This document shows, one piece after another, positions 16,666 through 25,417 of a stretch of DNA of 64,000 nt (position 1 is the stretch's first letter; the number at the start of each line of letters is the position of its first letter). The translations under genes were made by a program, and so were the position numbers. Location: the NCBI GenBank assembly GCA_937868765.1, contig CALMNL010000007.1, forward strand, positions 124,001-188,000. Direction: 5' to 3'. This DNA comes from an uncultured Desulfatitalea sp. (GTDB lineage Bacteria > Desulfobacterota > Desulfobacteria > Desulfobacterales > Desulfosarcinaceae). Below the pieces are notes generated by a model, which saw only the letters and a program-made list of their open reading frames with translations, had not been told where the DNA came from and ran no database searches.

Positions 16666-18747
16666 TCACGCCACATTCACCCGCTTGTCGGGGTTGTAGC
16701 AGATCCGGCAGCAGTTCAGGCAGCGGTTCGATTCGTAGGCCGCATCTTTCTCACTGATCACCTGGTCCACTTCGATCATACTGGTGATGCGTTCGGCCAC
16801 ATGCAACTCGGGCATGGGAGTGCGGGCTTTCTTTACGACGCCGGGAACGGTCTTGAAAAGGGACTCGGCAATGTGTTTTTTGCGCAGGGACATCTGAGAT
16901 GTCTGCACCGGCTGACCGGTCAAAAACTGATGGATCGAACGGGCGGCCCGGCGGCCGCCGCCGATGGCGTCCACCACCAGCGAAGGTCCGGTGGCCGCGT
17001 CGCCTGCCGTAAACAGATAAGGCAGGCTGGTCTGAAGCAGTTCCGGGTCGTTGTCGTAGGTATTCCAGCGCGTGATGGCCGGTCTGTCTTCTTTGGTTTC
17101 CTGGTTCAGGCAGGCCTGGTCGGGCTGCTGGCCGATGGCCGAGATGACCATGTCTACGGCCAGAATGGTTTCGGAACCCTCCACGGGAACCGGACGGCGT
17201 CTGCCGCTGGCGTCGGGCTCGCCCAACTCCATCTTGAGATATTCCAGGCCCACCACGCGGCCCTGGGCATCGGCCACCACCCGTTTGGGGGCTGCCAGGA
17301 ATTGGAATTGGATGCCCTCGTGCTCGGCAGCCACGATTTCCACTTCATTGGCCGGCATCTCTTTGCGCGTGCGGCGGTAGACGATCCAGACCTCTTCGGC
17401 CCCCAGGCGTTTGAGGGTGCGCACGCAGTCGATGGCCGAGTTGCCGCCGCCGACCACGGCGCAACGTTTGCCGATGGGTATTTTTTTGTCCGGAGAGCCG
17501 GCCACCTGGGAGAGGAATTCGATGCCTTTCCAACAGCCCTTTTGATCTTCGCCGGGCACGCCGATGGCCAGGTCCTTCCAGGCCCCGATGCCCAGGAAGA
17601 TGGCCTCGTACCCCTCATCCCGCAGGGATTTGAGGGTGAAGTCACGGCCGAGGCGCTGGTTGAGGCGCGCTTCGATGCCCAGGTCCAAAATGCCCTGAAT
17701 CTCCCAGTCGAGTACTTCGTCTGGCAGGCGGTATTCGGGAATGCCATAGCGCGTAATGCCGCCCAACTTGGGCATGGCTTCGAAGATGGTCACATTGTGA
17801 CCCAGACGGCGCAGGAAGTAGGCGCAGCTCACGCCGGCCGGGCCGCCGCCGACCACGGCCACTTTCCTGCCGGTGTCCGGTGCGCAGGGAGTGGGCAGGC
17901 GCCGGCCCGAGTTCATCTCCCAGTCGGCCACGAAGCGCTTGAGCTGGTTGATGGAGACCGGTTCGTCTTCGATACCCCGGCGGCAGTAGTTTTCACAGGG
18001 GTGGGGGCAGACCCGGCCGCAGGTGAGCAGCAGGGGATTGCGCTCGCGGATGGTGTTCACCGCACCGGCGTAATCTCCCTTGCGGATCTGGTCGATATAC
18101 TGGGGAATATTGATTTCCGCCGGACAGGTCTGCTGGCAGGGGGCCAGTGCGTCGTCCAGTTCGTTGAAATGCAGCAGGCGCTGGCTCATGGTGCGCACGG
18201 TGAGGATGTTCTTGGGGCAGGCCCGTTCGCAGGCCCCGCAACCCACGCATTTGGCCTCGTCCACCACCGGGTAGCCCTCGGAGCCCATGTGGATCGCGTC
18301 GAACTTGCACGAACGGATGCAGTCGCCCATACCCAGGCAGCCCACCGAACAGACCCGACGGCCGCCGTGCAGGTTGGCCAGCGCCGCGCAGGTTTGAGCG
18401 CCGTCGTAGAAATATTTATCCGCCGCCCGAAACCCGCCGGAGCAACTGTTCATTGAGCGCAGGGCTTCGGCGGAACCGGCCGATACACCCATGACCGCCG
18501 CAATCTTCTGGGCCGACTCGGGGCCGCCCACGATGCAGACGCTGGGCGCCGCTTTGCCGGCCACCACGGCCGCCGCCGCGGCCGAGCAACCGGCATAGCC
18601 GCACCCGCCGCAGTTGGCACCGGCGGTATAGTACTCCACTTCGGAGATGCGCGGATCTTCCCAGACATAGAACACCTTGGATGCCACACTCAGCAATATA
18701 CCGCAGGCGGCACCGATGAACATCATCACCAATACGGCTTCAATCAC
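16666..18747 (-). CDS. rnfB: RnfB fused to a GltD/NfnB-like NAD(P)H oxidoreductase
   Basis: 693 residues from GTG 18747 (GGGAG upstream). Residues 1-~205 are a normal RnfB: N-terminal membrane helix, the four-Cys cluster CGGCGYAGC...C, then CSVGCLGMGDCIRSC and CVGCGACERACP ferredoxin sites. The remainder (~490 residues) is a glutamate-synthase small-subunit-type flavoprotein: CQQTCPAEINIPQYI and CGRVCPHPCENYC for Fe-S clusters, FAD site VAVVGGGPAGVSCAYFLRRLG, NAD(P) site CAVVGGGNSAIDCVRTLKRLGAEEV with YRRTRKEMPA, and the C-terminal FAD motif FTAGDAATGPSLVVDAIGGGRRAA. RnfB normally receives or gives electrons to soluble ferredoxin; the fusion should add a second nucleotide entry/exit. Last gene of the rnf operon. 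Confidence 0.92.
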   Translation of the reverse strand: MIEAVLVMMFIGAACGILLSVASKVFYVWEDPRISEVEYYTAGANCGGCGYAGCSAAAAAVVAGKAAPSVCIVGGPESAQKIAAVMGVSAGSAEALRSMNSCSGGFRAADKYFYDGAQTCAALANLHGGRRVCSVGCLGMGDCIRSCKFDAIHMGSEGYPVVDEAKCVGCGACERACPKNILTVRTMSQRLLHFNELDDALAPCQQTCPAEINIPQYIDQIRKGDYAGAVNTIRERNPLLLTCGRVCPHPCENYCRRGIEDEPVSINQLKRFVADWEMNSGRRLPTPCAPDTGRKVAVVGGGPAGVSCAYFLRRLGHNVTIFEAMPKLGGITRYGIPEYRLPDEVLDWEIQGILDLGIEARLNQRLGRDFTLKSLRDEGYEAIFLGIGAWKDLAIGVPGEDQKGCWKGIEFLSQVAGSPDKKIPIGKRCAVVGGGNSAIDCVRTLKRLGAEEVWIVYRRTRKEMPANEVEIVAAEHEGIQFQFLAAPKRVVADAQGRVVGLEYLKMELGEPDASGRRRPVPVEGSETILAVDMVISAIGQQPDQACLNQETKEDRPAITRWNTYDNDPELLQTSLPYLFTAGDAATGPSLVVDAIGGGRRAARSIHQFLTGQPVQTSQMSLRKKHIAESLFKTVPGVVKKARTPMPELHVAERITSMIEVDQVISEKDAAYESNRCLNCCRICYNPDKRVNVA

Positions 18748-18812
18748 GTATACACTCCCTGATAAAACGATCTGAACCACGATCGAAAATGAAAAAGGTT
18801 GTCACCAAAAGA

Positions 18813-18854
18813 CACGAACCGCCGGGGATTTTTTCAATCCCCAAACGGTTCGTG
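18813..18854 (-). promoter_or_regulatory. Two-part hairpin in the rnfA-rnfB gap
   Basis: CACGAACCG (18813-18821) pairs with CGGTTCGTG (18846-18854), and inside it GGGGATT (18824-18830) pairs with AATCCCC (18836-18842). The rnfA-rnfB gap is 150 bases, against 1-14 bases or overlap between the other rnf genes. Possible RNA processing or attenuation site. Confidence 0.5.
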
Positions 18855-18897
18855 CGCCATGCATTCTGCAATCCCCGTAAGGGGTGATAATTAAGTG

Positions 18898-19473
18898 TCA
18901 GACCATGCCCTTGAAGGCGAAAAAAGTCAACGACAGCAAGCCTGCGGTGATCAATCCGATGGAGGTATCCAGCAACGGCTTGGGCACTCGTGCCAGCAGG
19001 ATGCGCTCCCGCACACCGGCGAACAGGATCAATGCGAGTGAGAAACCGGCCGCATAGGCGAAAGAGGAAACCAGTGATTCTACGAAGGTATACTCTTCCT
19101 TGATGTTGATCAGGCAGACGCCCATCACGGCGCAGTTGGTGGTGATCAGGGGCAGAAAAATTCCCAGGCCGGCATAGAGTGCAGGAATGCTTTTCTTGAG
19201 GAACATTTCCACGAATTGTACCAGCGCCGCGATAAGCAGAATGAAAACGATGGTCTGCAAGAAAACCAGGTCGTATTTGATGAGAATGAATTTGTTGGCG
19301 ATCCAGGTGAGCGCACCGGCCATGACCAGAACGAAGATAACGGCCATGCCCATGCCGATGGCGGTCTCCATTTTTTTGGAGGTGCCCAGGAAGGGGCAGT
19401 TGCCGAGATATTGGGCCAGCAAAATATTGTTGATCAGAATGCAACTGATGATCAGAACGAAGTAGTCGCCCAT
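18898..19473 (-). CDS. rnfA: Rnf complex membrane subunit RnfA
   Basis: 191 residues, standard length, with six predicted membrane helices. Hallmarks are NNILLAQYLGNCPFLGTSKK and ITTNCAVMGVCLIN, whose cysteines (with those of RnfE) hold the intramembrane iron-sulfur centre in Rnf/Nqr complexes. It sits nine bases after rnfE. Confidence 0.96.
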   Translation of the reverse strand: MGDYFVLIISCILINNILLAQYLGNCPFLGTSKKMETAIGMGMAVIFVLVMAGALTWIANKFILIKYDLVFLQTIVFILLIAALVQFVEMFLKKSIPALYAGLGIFLPLITTNCAVMGVCLINIKEEYTFVESLVSSFAYAAGFSLALILFAGVRERILLARVPKPLLDTSIGLITAGLLSLTFFAFKGMV

Positions 19474-19482
19474 GGTATCTCC

Positions 19483-20088
19483 TTATTTCTTTCCCAACAA
19501 GTTCATGACGCAAAGCATCAGGCCGAGACAGACGAAGGCGCCCGGCGCTTCCACCATGAAGGCAAACGGAACGAAGGCATCGCTCATGACGTGAATCGGT
19601 TTTTCCCAGATGGTTATGAATCCGGTGCCGAAGATCTCCCGGATCGCTCCCAGGGCCGATAACGAGAGGGTGAAGCCGATGCCCATGCCGAGGCCGTCGA
19701 AGATGGACGGAATCACACCGTTCTTGTAGGCAAAAGCCTCGGCGCGGCCGAGCAGGATGCAGTTCACCACGATCAGGGGGATGAAGATGCCCAGCTTCAG
19801 GAAGAGCGGGTAGGCGAACTTCTGCATCGCCAGTTCCACGATGGTCACGAAGGTGGCGATGATGATGATGAAGGCCGCGATGCGCACTTTACCGGGGATC
19901 AATTTGCGACATACGGAAACCAGAATGTTGGAGCAGACCAGCACGAAGGTGAGGGCTGCGCCCATGCCGATGCCGTTTTCCACTGTTTTGGTCAGAGCCA
20001 GGGTCGGGCATAGACCCAAGACCAGTCTGAACGGCGGAATTTCCTTCCATAAGCCTTTGGTGAATTCCTGGACAAGCGACTTAGCCAT
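19483..20088 (-). CDS. rnfE: Rnf complex membrane subunit RnfE
   Basis: 201 residues, homologous to RnfA and predicted to be inverted relative to it in the membrane. Family motifs are LVLGLCPTLALTKTVENGIGMG and IPLIVVNCILLGRAEAFA, each carrying a conserved cysteine for the shared membrane Fe-S site. ATG 20088 has GGGAGC upstream. Operon position between rnfG and rnfA is the usual one. Confidence 0.96.
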   Translation of the reverse strand: MAKSLVQEFTKGLWKEIPPFRLVLGLCPTLALTKTVENGIGMGAALTFVLVCSNILVSVCRKLIPGKVRIAAFIIIIATFVTIVELAMQKFAYPLFLKLGIFIPLIVVNCILLGRAEAFAYKNGVIPSIFDGLGMGIGFTLSLSALGAIREIFGTGFITIWEKPIHVMSDAFVPFAFMVEAPGAFVCLGLMLCVMNLLGKK

Positions 20089-20102
20089 GCGCTGCTCCCT
20101 AT

Positions 20103-20693
20103 CTATTGAATGCTTTTGAGTTTTTCGAGGATCTGCGGCTTCAGGGCCTTGTAGATATTGCCGCCTTCGGTCACCCCCTGGGCCACGCCGCGGGAAGTGA
20201 CCGTGGCGCCGCTGAGGGCATCGATTTGCCCGCCGTCATTCTTCACCTTCATGGGTTCCAGCAGACTCTTGCCCTTGAACTGATCCGTAAACGCCGCATC
20301 GGACTTGGCCCGGGACCCCAGGCCGGGCGTTTCGGAGTGGGTGGTGACGCCAACCCCTAAGATCTTATCGGTTTCCGGGTCGACACCGATCATGATGCCG
20401 ATGTCGCCGCCGAAGCCTTTACCGGTGCTTTCGAAGGCCACTACTTTTTTGCCGTTCTCCAGGCCGACGAAAAAGTTGCGTTCTTCCTTGGTGCCGGGAT
20501 TGAGTTTGAACCTTTTTTCGGTGGGGTCGTTGCTGACATCGGGGAGAACTGCCATGATGGCAGGGCCTTTAACGAATTTGAGCTGCTGCTTTTCGATATC
20601 TTCCTGCCAATTCTGCCGCAGCGCCGCCAACCCCCCACCCGAGAGGACGCTCAGAATCGTCAAAACCACGACCATCTTGATCATCTCTTTCAT
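20103..20693 (-). CDS. rnfG: Rnf complex FMN-binding subunit RnfG
   Basis: 196 residues: one N-terminal membrane helix (IKMVVVLTILSVLSGGGLAAL) and an extracytoplasmic FMN-binding domain. The covalent flavin site SGATVTS is intact near residue 163, and GVGVTTHSETPGLGSRA matches the family. Flavin is attached to the Thr by ApbE, which is not in the window. The gene starts one base after the rnfD stop. Confidence 0.95.
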   Translation of the reverse strand: MKEMIKMVVVLTILSVLSGGGLAALRQNWQEDIEKQQLKFVKGPAIMAVLPDVSNDPTEKRFKLNPGTKEERNFFVGLENGKKVVAFESTGKGFGGDIGIMIGVDPETDKILGVGVTTHSETPGLGSRAKSDAAFTDQFKGKSLLEPMKVKNDGGQIDALSGATVTSRGVAQGVTEGGNIYKALKPQILEKLKSIQ

Positions 20694-20694
20694 C

Positions 20695-21654
20695 TTACGC
20701 TGCCTTTCCTAATGCCTTGGGTCTGATTTTGTCCAGCAGGGGATTGATCAGGTTGATTACCAGAATGGCGTAGATTACGCCGTCGGGGTAAGCACCGATA
20801 TTGCGGATCAGCATGGTCATGAGGCCGCCCATGGCGCCGTAGAGCAGCATGGGAATCGCGTTCACCGGTGAACTGCTGTCTTCGGGAGCCAGGAAGAATG
20901 CACCCAACAAGGTATAACCGGCCACCAGATGGAAGATCGGACCGGCATACCGGCTGGGGTCGACAATGTGGAAGATGCCGGCGGTGATGAACAGCCCGGC
21001 AATGAAGGCCAGCGGTATTTCCCAACGGACAAATCCCCGGGCGATCAGGTAGACGCCGCCGACGATGATGGCCAATCCGGATACGGCGCCGATGCCGCCG
21101 ATCTGATGCCCGATCAACAGATCCCCCAGGTTCAATTGGGAGATGGCGTCGGGTCCGAAGGCCTTCAGGGCCACCAGCGGATTAAACGCCGGAAAGGCGA
21201 AGTCGATATTGAGCAACTGGGCATCGATGTCGAAGTAGTTTTTCCATGAAATCCGCACGATGGCATAGGCGAGCACCGCCGGATTGAACGGATTGCCGCC
21301 GATGCCGCCGAAAATCTGCTTTCCGATCAGAATGGCCACGAAGGTGCCGGTGATCACCAGCCACCAGGTGGCCGTGGCGGGCAGCAGCATGCCGAACAGC
21401 AGGCCGATGAGGGCCGCGTTGCCGTCGCCCACCGTGTTGGGCCGCTTGGAAAGCCGGGTGATCAGGAGTTCCCACCCCACGGCGCTGGAAACCGACAGAC
21501 AGATCACCGCCAGGGCCGGCACACCAAATACCGAGATGCCCATGAGCACGGCGGGAAGGGCTGCGATGATGGTGTTGTAGTGCCGTTCGGGCACCGCGCT
21601 GCCGATGTGCCAGAAAGGCGCATGGGAGACCAGTAGCTTTTTCGCGTTATTCAT
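20695..21654 (-). CDS. rnfD: Rnf complex membrane subunit RnfD
   Basis: 319 residues from ATG 21654, which has GGAGG upstream and overlaps the rnfC stop. It is a polytopic membrane protein with the family motifs GDGNAALIGLLFGMLLP and GGNPFNPAVLAYAI. The region that normally reads SGATPL before a Leu/Lys-rich helix here reads PAFNPLVALK, so the Thr used for covalent FMN attachment appears to be absent. Length and flanking segments are otherwise normal. Confidence 0.93.
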   Translation of the reverse strand: MNNAKKLLVSHAPFWHIGSAVPERHYNTIIAALPAVLMGISVFGVPALAVICLSVSSAVGWELLITRLSKRPNTVGDGNAALIGLLFGMLLPATATWWLVITGTFVAILIGKQIFGGIGGNPFNPAVLAYAIVRISWKNYFDIDAQLLNIDFAFPAFNPLVALKAFGPDAISQLNLGDLLIGHQIGGIGAVSGLAIIVGGVYLIARGFVRWEIPLAFIAGLFITAGIFHIVDPSRYAGPIFHLVAGYTLLGAFFLAPEDSSSPVNAIPMLLYGAMGGLMTMLIRNIGAYPDGVIYAILVINLINPLLDKIRPKALGKAA

Positions 21655-22933
21655 TTGCTTCCTCCGCCGGGACGGTGCGCGCAAGTTCATACTTAGCCAG
21701 CTTTATGTACTGGAGGATCGGCATGCGGGAGACGCAGACCATGCTGCACAATCCGCATTCAACACACGAGTAGAGATCGTAAAGATCGGCGCCTTCCTGA
21801 TACTGGCCGGCTTCCAGGAAGCGCACCAGCATGTTGACGGCGATATGGGACGGACAGATGCGGACGCATTCGCCGCAGTTGATGCAAGGGTAATCGCTGC
21901 TGAGGATGATCTCCGCGGCCGCCTGCACCATGATCGCGTCGGTGTCGGCCTGCACGGGCTGTTCCTCCGAATAAACCGCCGTGCCGGTCATGGGGCCGCC
22001 GAAGATCAGGCGGTCTCGGTCTTCCAAGGTGATGCCCAGGGTCTGCAGAATGCTGCCGATGGGGGTGCCGATGCGCGCCGAAACCATGTGTTTGTTGCCC
22101 TGCTTGTCCAGGACGGTGAGCACCTTTTCGACGGCTACCTGGCGGCTGGCGACGGCCGCGCCGATGGCGGCCACCGCTTCGGCGCGCATGAAAAGCACGC
22201 CCTGGTTTTCGAAGGATTGCCCTTGGTTCAGGATTCGACCGAAGATCTGATAGAACAGCATCAGCGGCTGGGCCGAGGGGTAGCTGTTGGGAACCGACCT
22301 CACGTCGGCGGCGAAGTGGCCGTCGAAGTTCTGGAAGCTTTCACCGGGAACCGCCAGGATGATCTTCTCGATGCCGGTGGCCTCTTTCAATACGTGGATG
22401 CCTTTTTCCACTGCGTCGGTACGGGTTTTGAGCACGTAAAGATTGCTGTCCACCAAAAGGTCGGTATCGCCGCCGTATATGACTATGGTATCGATGGGCT
22501 TTTGGGGGCTCACCAGCTTGGCCAGCGGAGGTGCTCCGGGCGCGCCGGAGAGATAATCCGCCAGGGTCGCCAGATTGATCTGCCCGCAGGCTTGTGCGAA
22601 GGCACCGTCCCATTCGTCGCGGTTCTCGGTAGCGATGGTGATGGCGGTGTACTTGCGCCCATAGTCGCCCAACTGGGGGGCCACCGCGCTGATTTTGCCG
22701 GTAAAGGAGGAGATGACGGAAGGTCCCGGGCCGTCGTCCCAGGTGAGGCGCTGGCCGGTCAGCACACGCGTCCCCACTTTCAGCTTGGTCGAGGGGGCGG
22801 GCCCTATCTCCCTGGGCAGCAGCAGGGTCGCCTGGGCCGGTCGGGGAACGGTCACCGGCCGTGGAAATGCGGTGCTCAACAGTTCGTAGCTGAACTTGGG
22901 CTTGGCATAGCCAAAAACAGGTTTGGATAGCAT
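21647..22933 (-). CDS. rnfC: Rnf complex peripheral subunit RnfC
   Basis: 428 residues. An N-terminal barrel-like domain, then the NADH/FMN-binding part (PIDTIVIYGGDTDLLVDSNLYVLK, IGTPIGSILQTLGI, FGGPMTGTAVYSEEQPV), then two ferredoxin sites CINCGECVRICP and CVECGLCSMVC. RnfC is the NADH-oxidising/reducing subunit on the cytoplasmic face. It is somewhat shorter than proteobacterial RnfC with long Ala-rich tails and resembles the compact anaerobe type. The glycine-rich nucleotide loop is less canonical than in NADH-specific forms. Confidence 0.94.
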   Translation of the reverse strand: MLSKPVFGYAKPKFSYELLSTAFPRPVTVPRPAQATLLLPREIGPAPSTKLKVGTRVLTGQRLTWDDGPGPSVISSFTGKISAVAPQLGDYGRKYTAITIATENRDEWDGAFAQACGQINLATLADYLSGAPGAPPLAKLVSPQKPIDTIVIYGGDTDLLVDSNLYVLKTRTDAVEKGIHVLKEATGIEKIILAVPGESFQNFDGHFAADVRSVPNSYPSAQPLMLFYQIFGRILNQGQSFENQGVLFMRAEAVAAIGAAVASRQVAVEKVLTVLDKQGNKHMVSARIGTPIGSILQTLGITLEDRDRLIFGGPMTGTAVYSEEQPVQADTDAIMVQAAAEIILSSDYPCINCGECVRICPSHIAVNMLVRFLEAGQYQEGADLYDLYSCVECGLCSMVCVSRMPILQYIKLAKYELARTVPAEEANE

Positions 22934-23016
22934 GGTTTAACCTTTATTGGGATTAGGCTGTAAGTGTGGTGTGAATATGAGTTGGAACCATCCACTTCTC
23001 CGATATCCCGTAAGCG

Positions 23017-23466
23017 CTAAAGTACATGACACTTGGAGCAATTGTTCGATCCGGATTGAGGCCCTTTGCCGAACTCTTCGTGGCATCCGATGCACTGCTT
23101 ATGAAAAGCGTCCGAGCGTTTCATGATGTCAGGCTTTTCGATTTCGGCGGCATCCGCGTGACAATCCAGACACGATTCAGGAATCTGGGCGCCTTGGGGC
23201 CGCGGTGGGTGGCACACGCCGCAGGAGACCGGTTCGATCTCCTCGCCGCCGTGCAGATGATGGCAGTCGGTGCAGGCCAAGGCGTAGCCCTTGACGGTGG
23301 CATGCATCTGGTGGTCAAAGAGGACCTTGCCGGCATTGGTCTGGTACATCAGGCGGATCGGCTCCTCGGGGGTTGGAACCGGGAAGGCGGCGTAGCAGAC
23401 AATCGCCACCACCAGGAGCTGGACCGATACGGCGTACACGATCAGTCGGTGCTTCTTTGAAATCAT
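23017..23466 (-). CDS. Membrane-anchored pentaheme c-type cytochrome
   Basis: 149 residues from ATG 23466 (AAGGAAC upstream). A single N-terminal helix (LIVYAVSVQLLVVAIVCYAAF) acts as signal or anchor. Five CxxCH heme sites are present: CTDCH, CGVCH, CLDCH, CIGCH and CSKCH, with extra His residues in the class III (cytochrome c3-like) spacing. It precedes rnfC by 83 bases and is likely the first gene of the rnf operon, as seen for multiheme cytochromes next to rnf in Desulfovibrio and Methanosarcina. It probably links the Rnf complex to periplasmic electron carriers. Confidence 0.88.
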   Translation of the reverse strand: MISKKHRLIVYAVSVQLLVVAIVCYAAFPVPTPEEPIRLMYQTNAGKVLFDHQMHATVKGYALACTDCHHLHGGEEIEPVSCGVCHPPRPQGAQIPESCLDCHADAAEIEKPDIMKRSDAFHKQCIGCHEEFGKGPQSGSNNCSKCHVL

Positions 23467-23726
23467 CTGCACTAGTTCCTTATTATGATGGTATGGAGTC
23501 CCACATGACGCTGAAAAAACCAAGGCACCGGACTAACATAAGGGTTTTTTGCTTTCAAGCATTTTGTTCCATTTTAAATGAAATAATTGAAACAAAAGGT
23601 AAAATCGCTTATTAAACCGCTTGCCGGAAAGCGCCTGGGAGATGCCGGCGCGCAGGGCTGTCGGGTTGGAAAGAAGAGCGCCCCCGTTGCCGCCGGACCA
23701 AAACATGTGCCTGAAAGGAATGAGAG

Positions 23727-24245
23727 ATGAGCGAATCGGCCGAATTCGTCCGCCTGGAGAGCTTCAGCAGCGACAACTCCTGTTTCGCCTGCGGGTCTGA
23801 AAATCCCTTCGGGCTGCACATGCAGCTGTATTCGGACGGCCACATCGTCATGGCCCGGACCGTCGTGCCCGGCCATATGTGCGGGTGGGGCAATCTGGTT
23901 CATGGCGGCATCCTTACCACTCTGCTGGACGAGACCATGAGCTGGGCTGCGATTCACCTCCTAAAGAAACTGATCCTGACCCGCACCATGCAGGTGGCCT
24001 TTCTGCTGCCGGTGGCGCCCAATACCACCGTGCGCACCGAAGGCCGCATCGACCGTCAGATCAAGAATACCGAAGCCTTGATCAGCGCTTCCCTCTACGA
24101 TGAGCGCGATCAGGAGTGTGTCCGCGCCACAGGCCGCTTCGCCCTGCTGAGTGCCAAAATGATGCGCCGTATGAAGATCATGAACGACCAGACCATCGCC
24201 GATTTCGAAAAACGCTACGAGCGACCTGATTCCGGAACGAGATGA
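23727..24245 (+). CDS. PaaI/hotdog-fold thioesterase-like protein
   Basis: 172 residues starting MSESAEFVRLES, with AAAGGAATGAGAG just before the ATG. The hotdog signature NPFGLHMQLY...GWGNLVHGGILTTLLDETMSWAA includes the conserved HGG and the Asp/Glu of LLDE expected for acyl-CoA thioesterases of this type. An N-terminal CFAC pair is shared with some family members. The acyl substrate is unknown. Convergent with nifV; divergent from the rnf operon. Confidence 0.85.
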   Translation: MSESAEFVRLESFSSDNSCFACGSENPFGLHMQLYSDGHIVMARTVVPGHMCGWGNLVHGGILTTLLDETMSWAAIHLLKKLILTRTMQVAFLLPVAPNTTVRTEGRIDRQIKNTEALISASLYDERDQECVRATGRFALLSAKMMRRMKIMNDQTIADFEKRYERPDSGTR

Positions 24246-24309
24246 TCGGTGCCGTTTTAATCCATCGGTGGGTCGGCTGCGCGTGTGAAACTGTTTGGAA
24301 TTTCTGGCC

Positions 24310-24325
24310 GGCCGGATAACCGGCC
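24310..24325. other. Short GC hairpin between hotdog gene and nifV
   Basis: GGCCGG ATAA CCGGCC forms a tight 6-bp stem with a 4-base loop in the 84-base convergent gap. No T-run follows on either strand, so a terminator role is only a guess. Confidence 0.3.
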
Positions 24326-24329
24326 CGAT

Positions 24330-25412
24330 TCACCCTTCCGAGAGGCCATTGCGCAACAGGGATCGCAGCGATTCGATCTGGGGGGCGGACGCCTCGATGC
24401 CGGCTTGATGGAGCAGGTGGCGAATGCCGGTGCTGCCCGAATGGCTGCCCAGGGCCAGGCGGCGGCTGCGGCCGATGCTTTCGGGGGCGAAGGGTTCGTA
24501 GGCCTGGGGTTCGCGGAGCAGGGCGTGGCAATGAGTCCCCGATTCGTGGGTGAAGCACATGTCGCCCACGATGGGGCGGTCCGGCGCGATGGGGCGGCCG
24601 CTGACCAGGGCGGTGCGCCGGCAGAGGGCGAGCAGCCCGCCGGGATCGAGGCCGCAGGCCAGGCGCGGGTGTCGGCCGAGAAGCATGGCGAGCTGCTCCA
24701 GGGAGGCATTGCCGGCCCTTTCGCCCAGGCCGTTGACGGTCACGCTGAGGGCGGCGGCGCCGGCTTCGGCGGCGGCCAGGGCATTGGCCGTGGCCAGTCC
24801 CAGGTCGTTGTGGCCGTGGAACTCCAAAGGCAGATCAGGGGCGACCTGGCGGCAGAGGGTCACCAGTCGCGAAATCGTGTCCGGTCGGCCGATACCCACG
24901 GTGTCGGCCAGGCGCAGCCGCTGAACCCCGGCCTGGGCTGCCGCTCGGACGAACTGCAAGAGCCATGGTGCCTCGGCGCGGGTGGCGTCCAGGGCGCCGA
25001 CGCTGACCTGGGCGAAGCGCACCCGGGCCTCGGGCACCAGGTTGCGCAGCTGCTCCAACACCCAGGCGCGGCCCTTGTTCAAGGCGCGCAGCTGGATCTG
25101 CGATACCGGCAGGCTGATGTGCACACCGAACACCCCGCAGCGCGATGCGGCCGCCAAGTCTTCGGGGCGTGCCCGGCACCAGGCGCTGAGCCGGCACTTG
25201 AGCCCCAGGCCGGCGATGCGGGCCATGTCTTCTTCCTCGACCGCTCCCATGGCTGGTGTGCCCACCTCCAGTTCGTCGATGCCCAGGGCATCCAGCTCGC
25301 GGGCAATGGCCAGCTTGTCGGCGGTCTTGAAGACGACCCCCGGCGCCTGGGCGCCGTCCCGCAGGGTGGTGTCGTTGAGCCGCACAGCTCGTTTGGGATG
25401 GGGCGGGTCCAA
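24330..25412 (-). CDS. nifV: Homocitrate synthase NifV
   Basis: About 360 residues. Conserved motifs: LNDTTLRDGAQAPGV (metal and substrate), EVGTPAMG, LRLADTVGIGRP, FHGHNDLGLATANALAA and VNGLGERAGNASLEQLA. It makes the homocitrate needed for the FeMo-cofactor from 2-oxoglutarate and acetyl-CoA. The open frame extends upstream but reads the acetyltransferase gene out of frame, so the start is near 25412, where TTG follows AAGG at a workable spacing; a GTG slightly downstream is the alternative. It is the last gene of the nif operon. Confidence 0.9.
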   Translation of the reverse strand: MDPPHPKRAVRLNDTTLRDGAQAPGVVFKTADKLAIARELDALGIDELEVGTPAMGAVEEEDMARIAGLGLKCRLSAWCRARPEDLAAASRCGVFGVHISLPVSQIQLRALNKGRAWVLEQLRNLVPEARVRFAQVSVGALDATRAEAPWLLQFVRAAAQAGVQRLRLADTVGIGRPDTISRLVTLCRQVAPDLPLEFHGHNDLGLATANALAAAEAGAAALSVTVNGLGERAGNASLEQLAMLLGRHPRLACGLDPGGLLALCRRTALVSGRPIAPDRPIVGDMCFTHESGTHCHALLREPQAYEPFAPESIGRSRRLALGSHSGSTGIRHLLHQAGIEASAPQIESLRSLLRNGLSEG

Positions 25413-25417
25413 GTGCT

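Noticed and set aside
16543-18456. A 637-codon open frame antisense to rnfB
   Set aside because: Same shadow effect; the minus-strand frame has clear RnfB and GltD motifs, this one has none.
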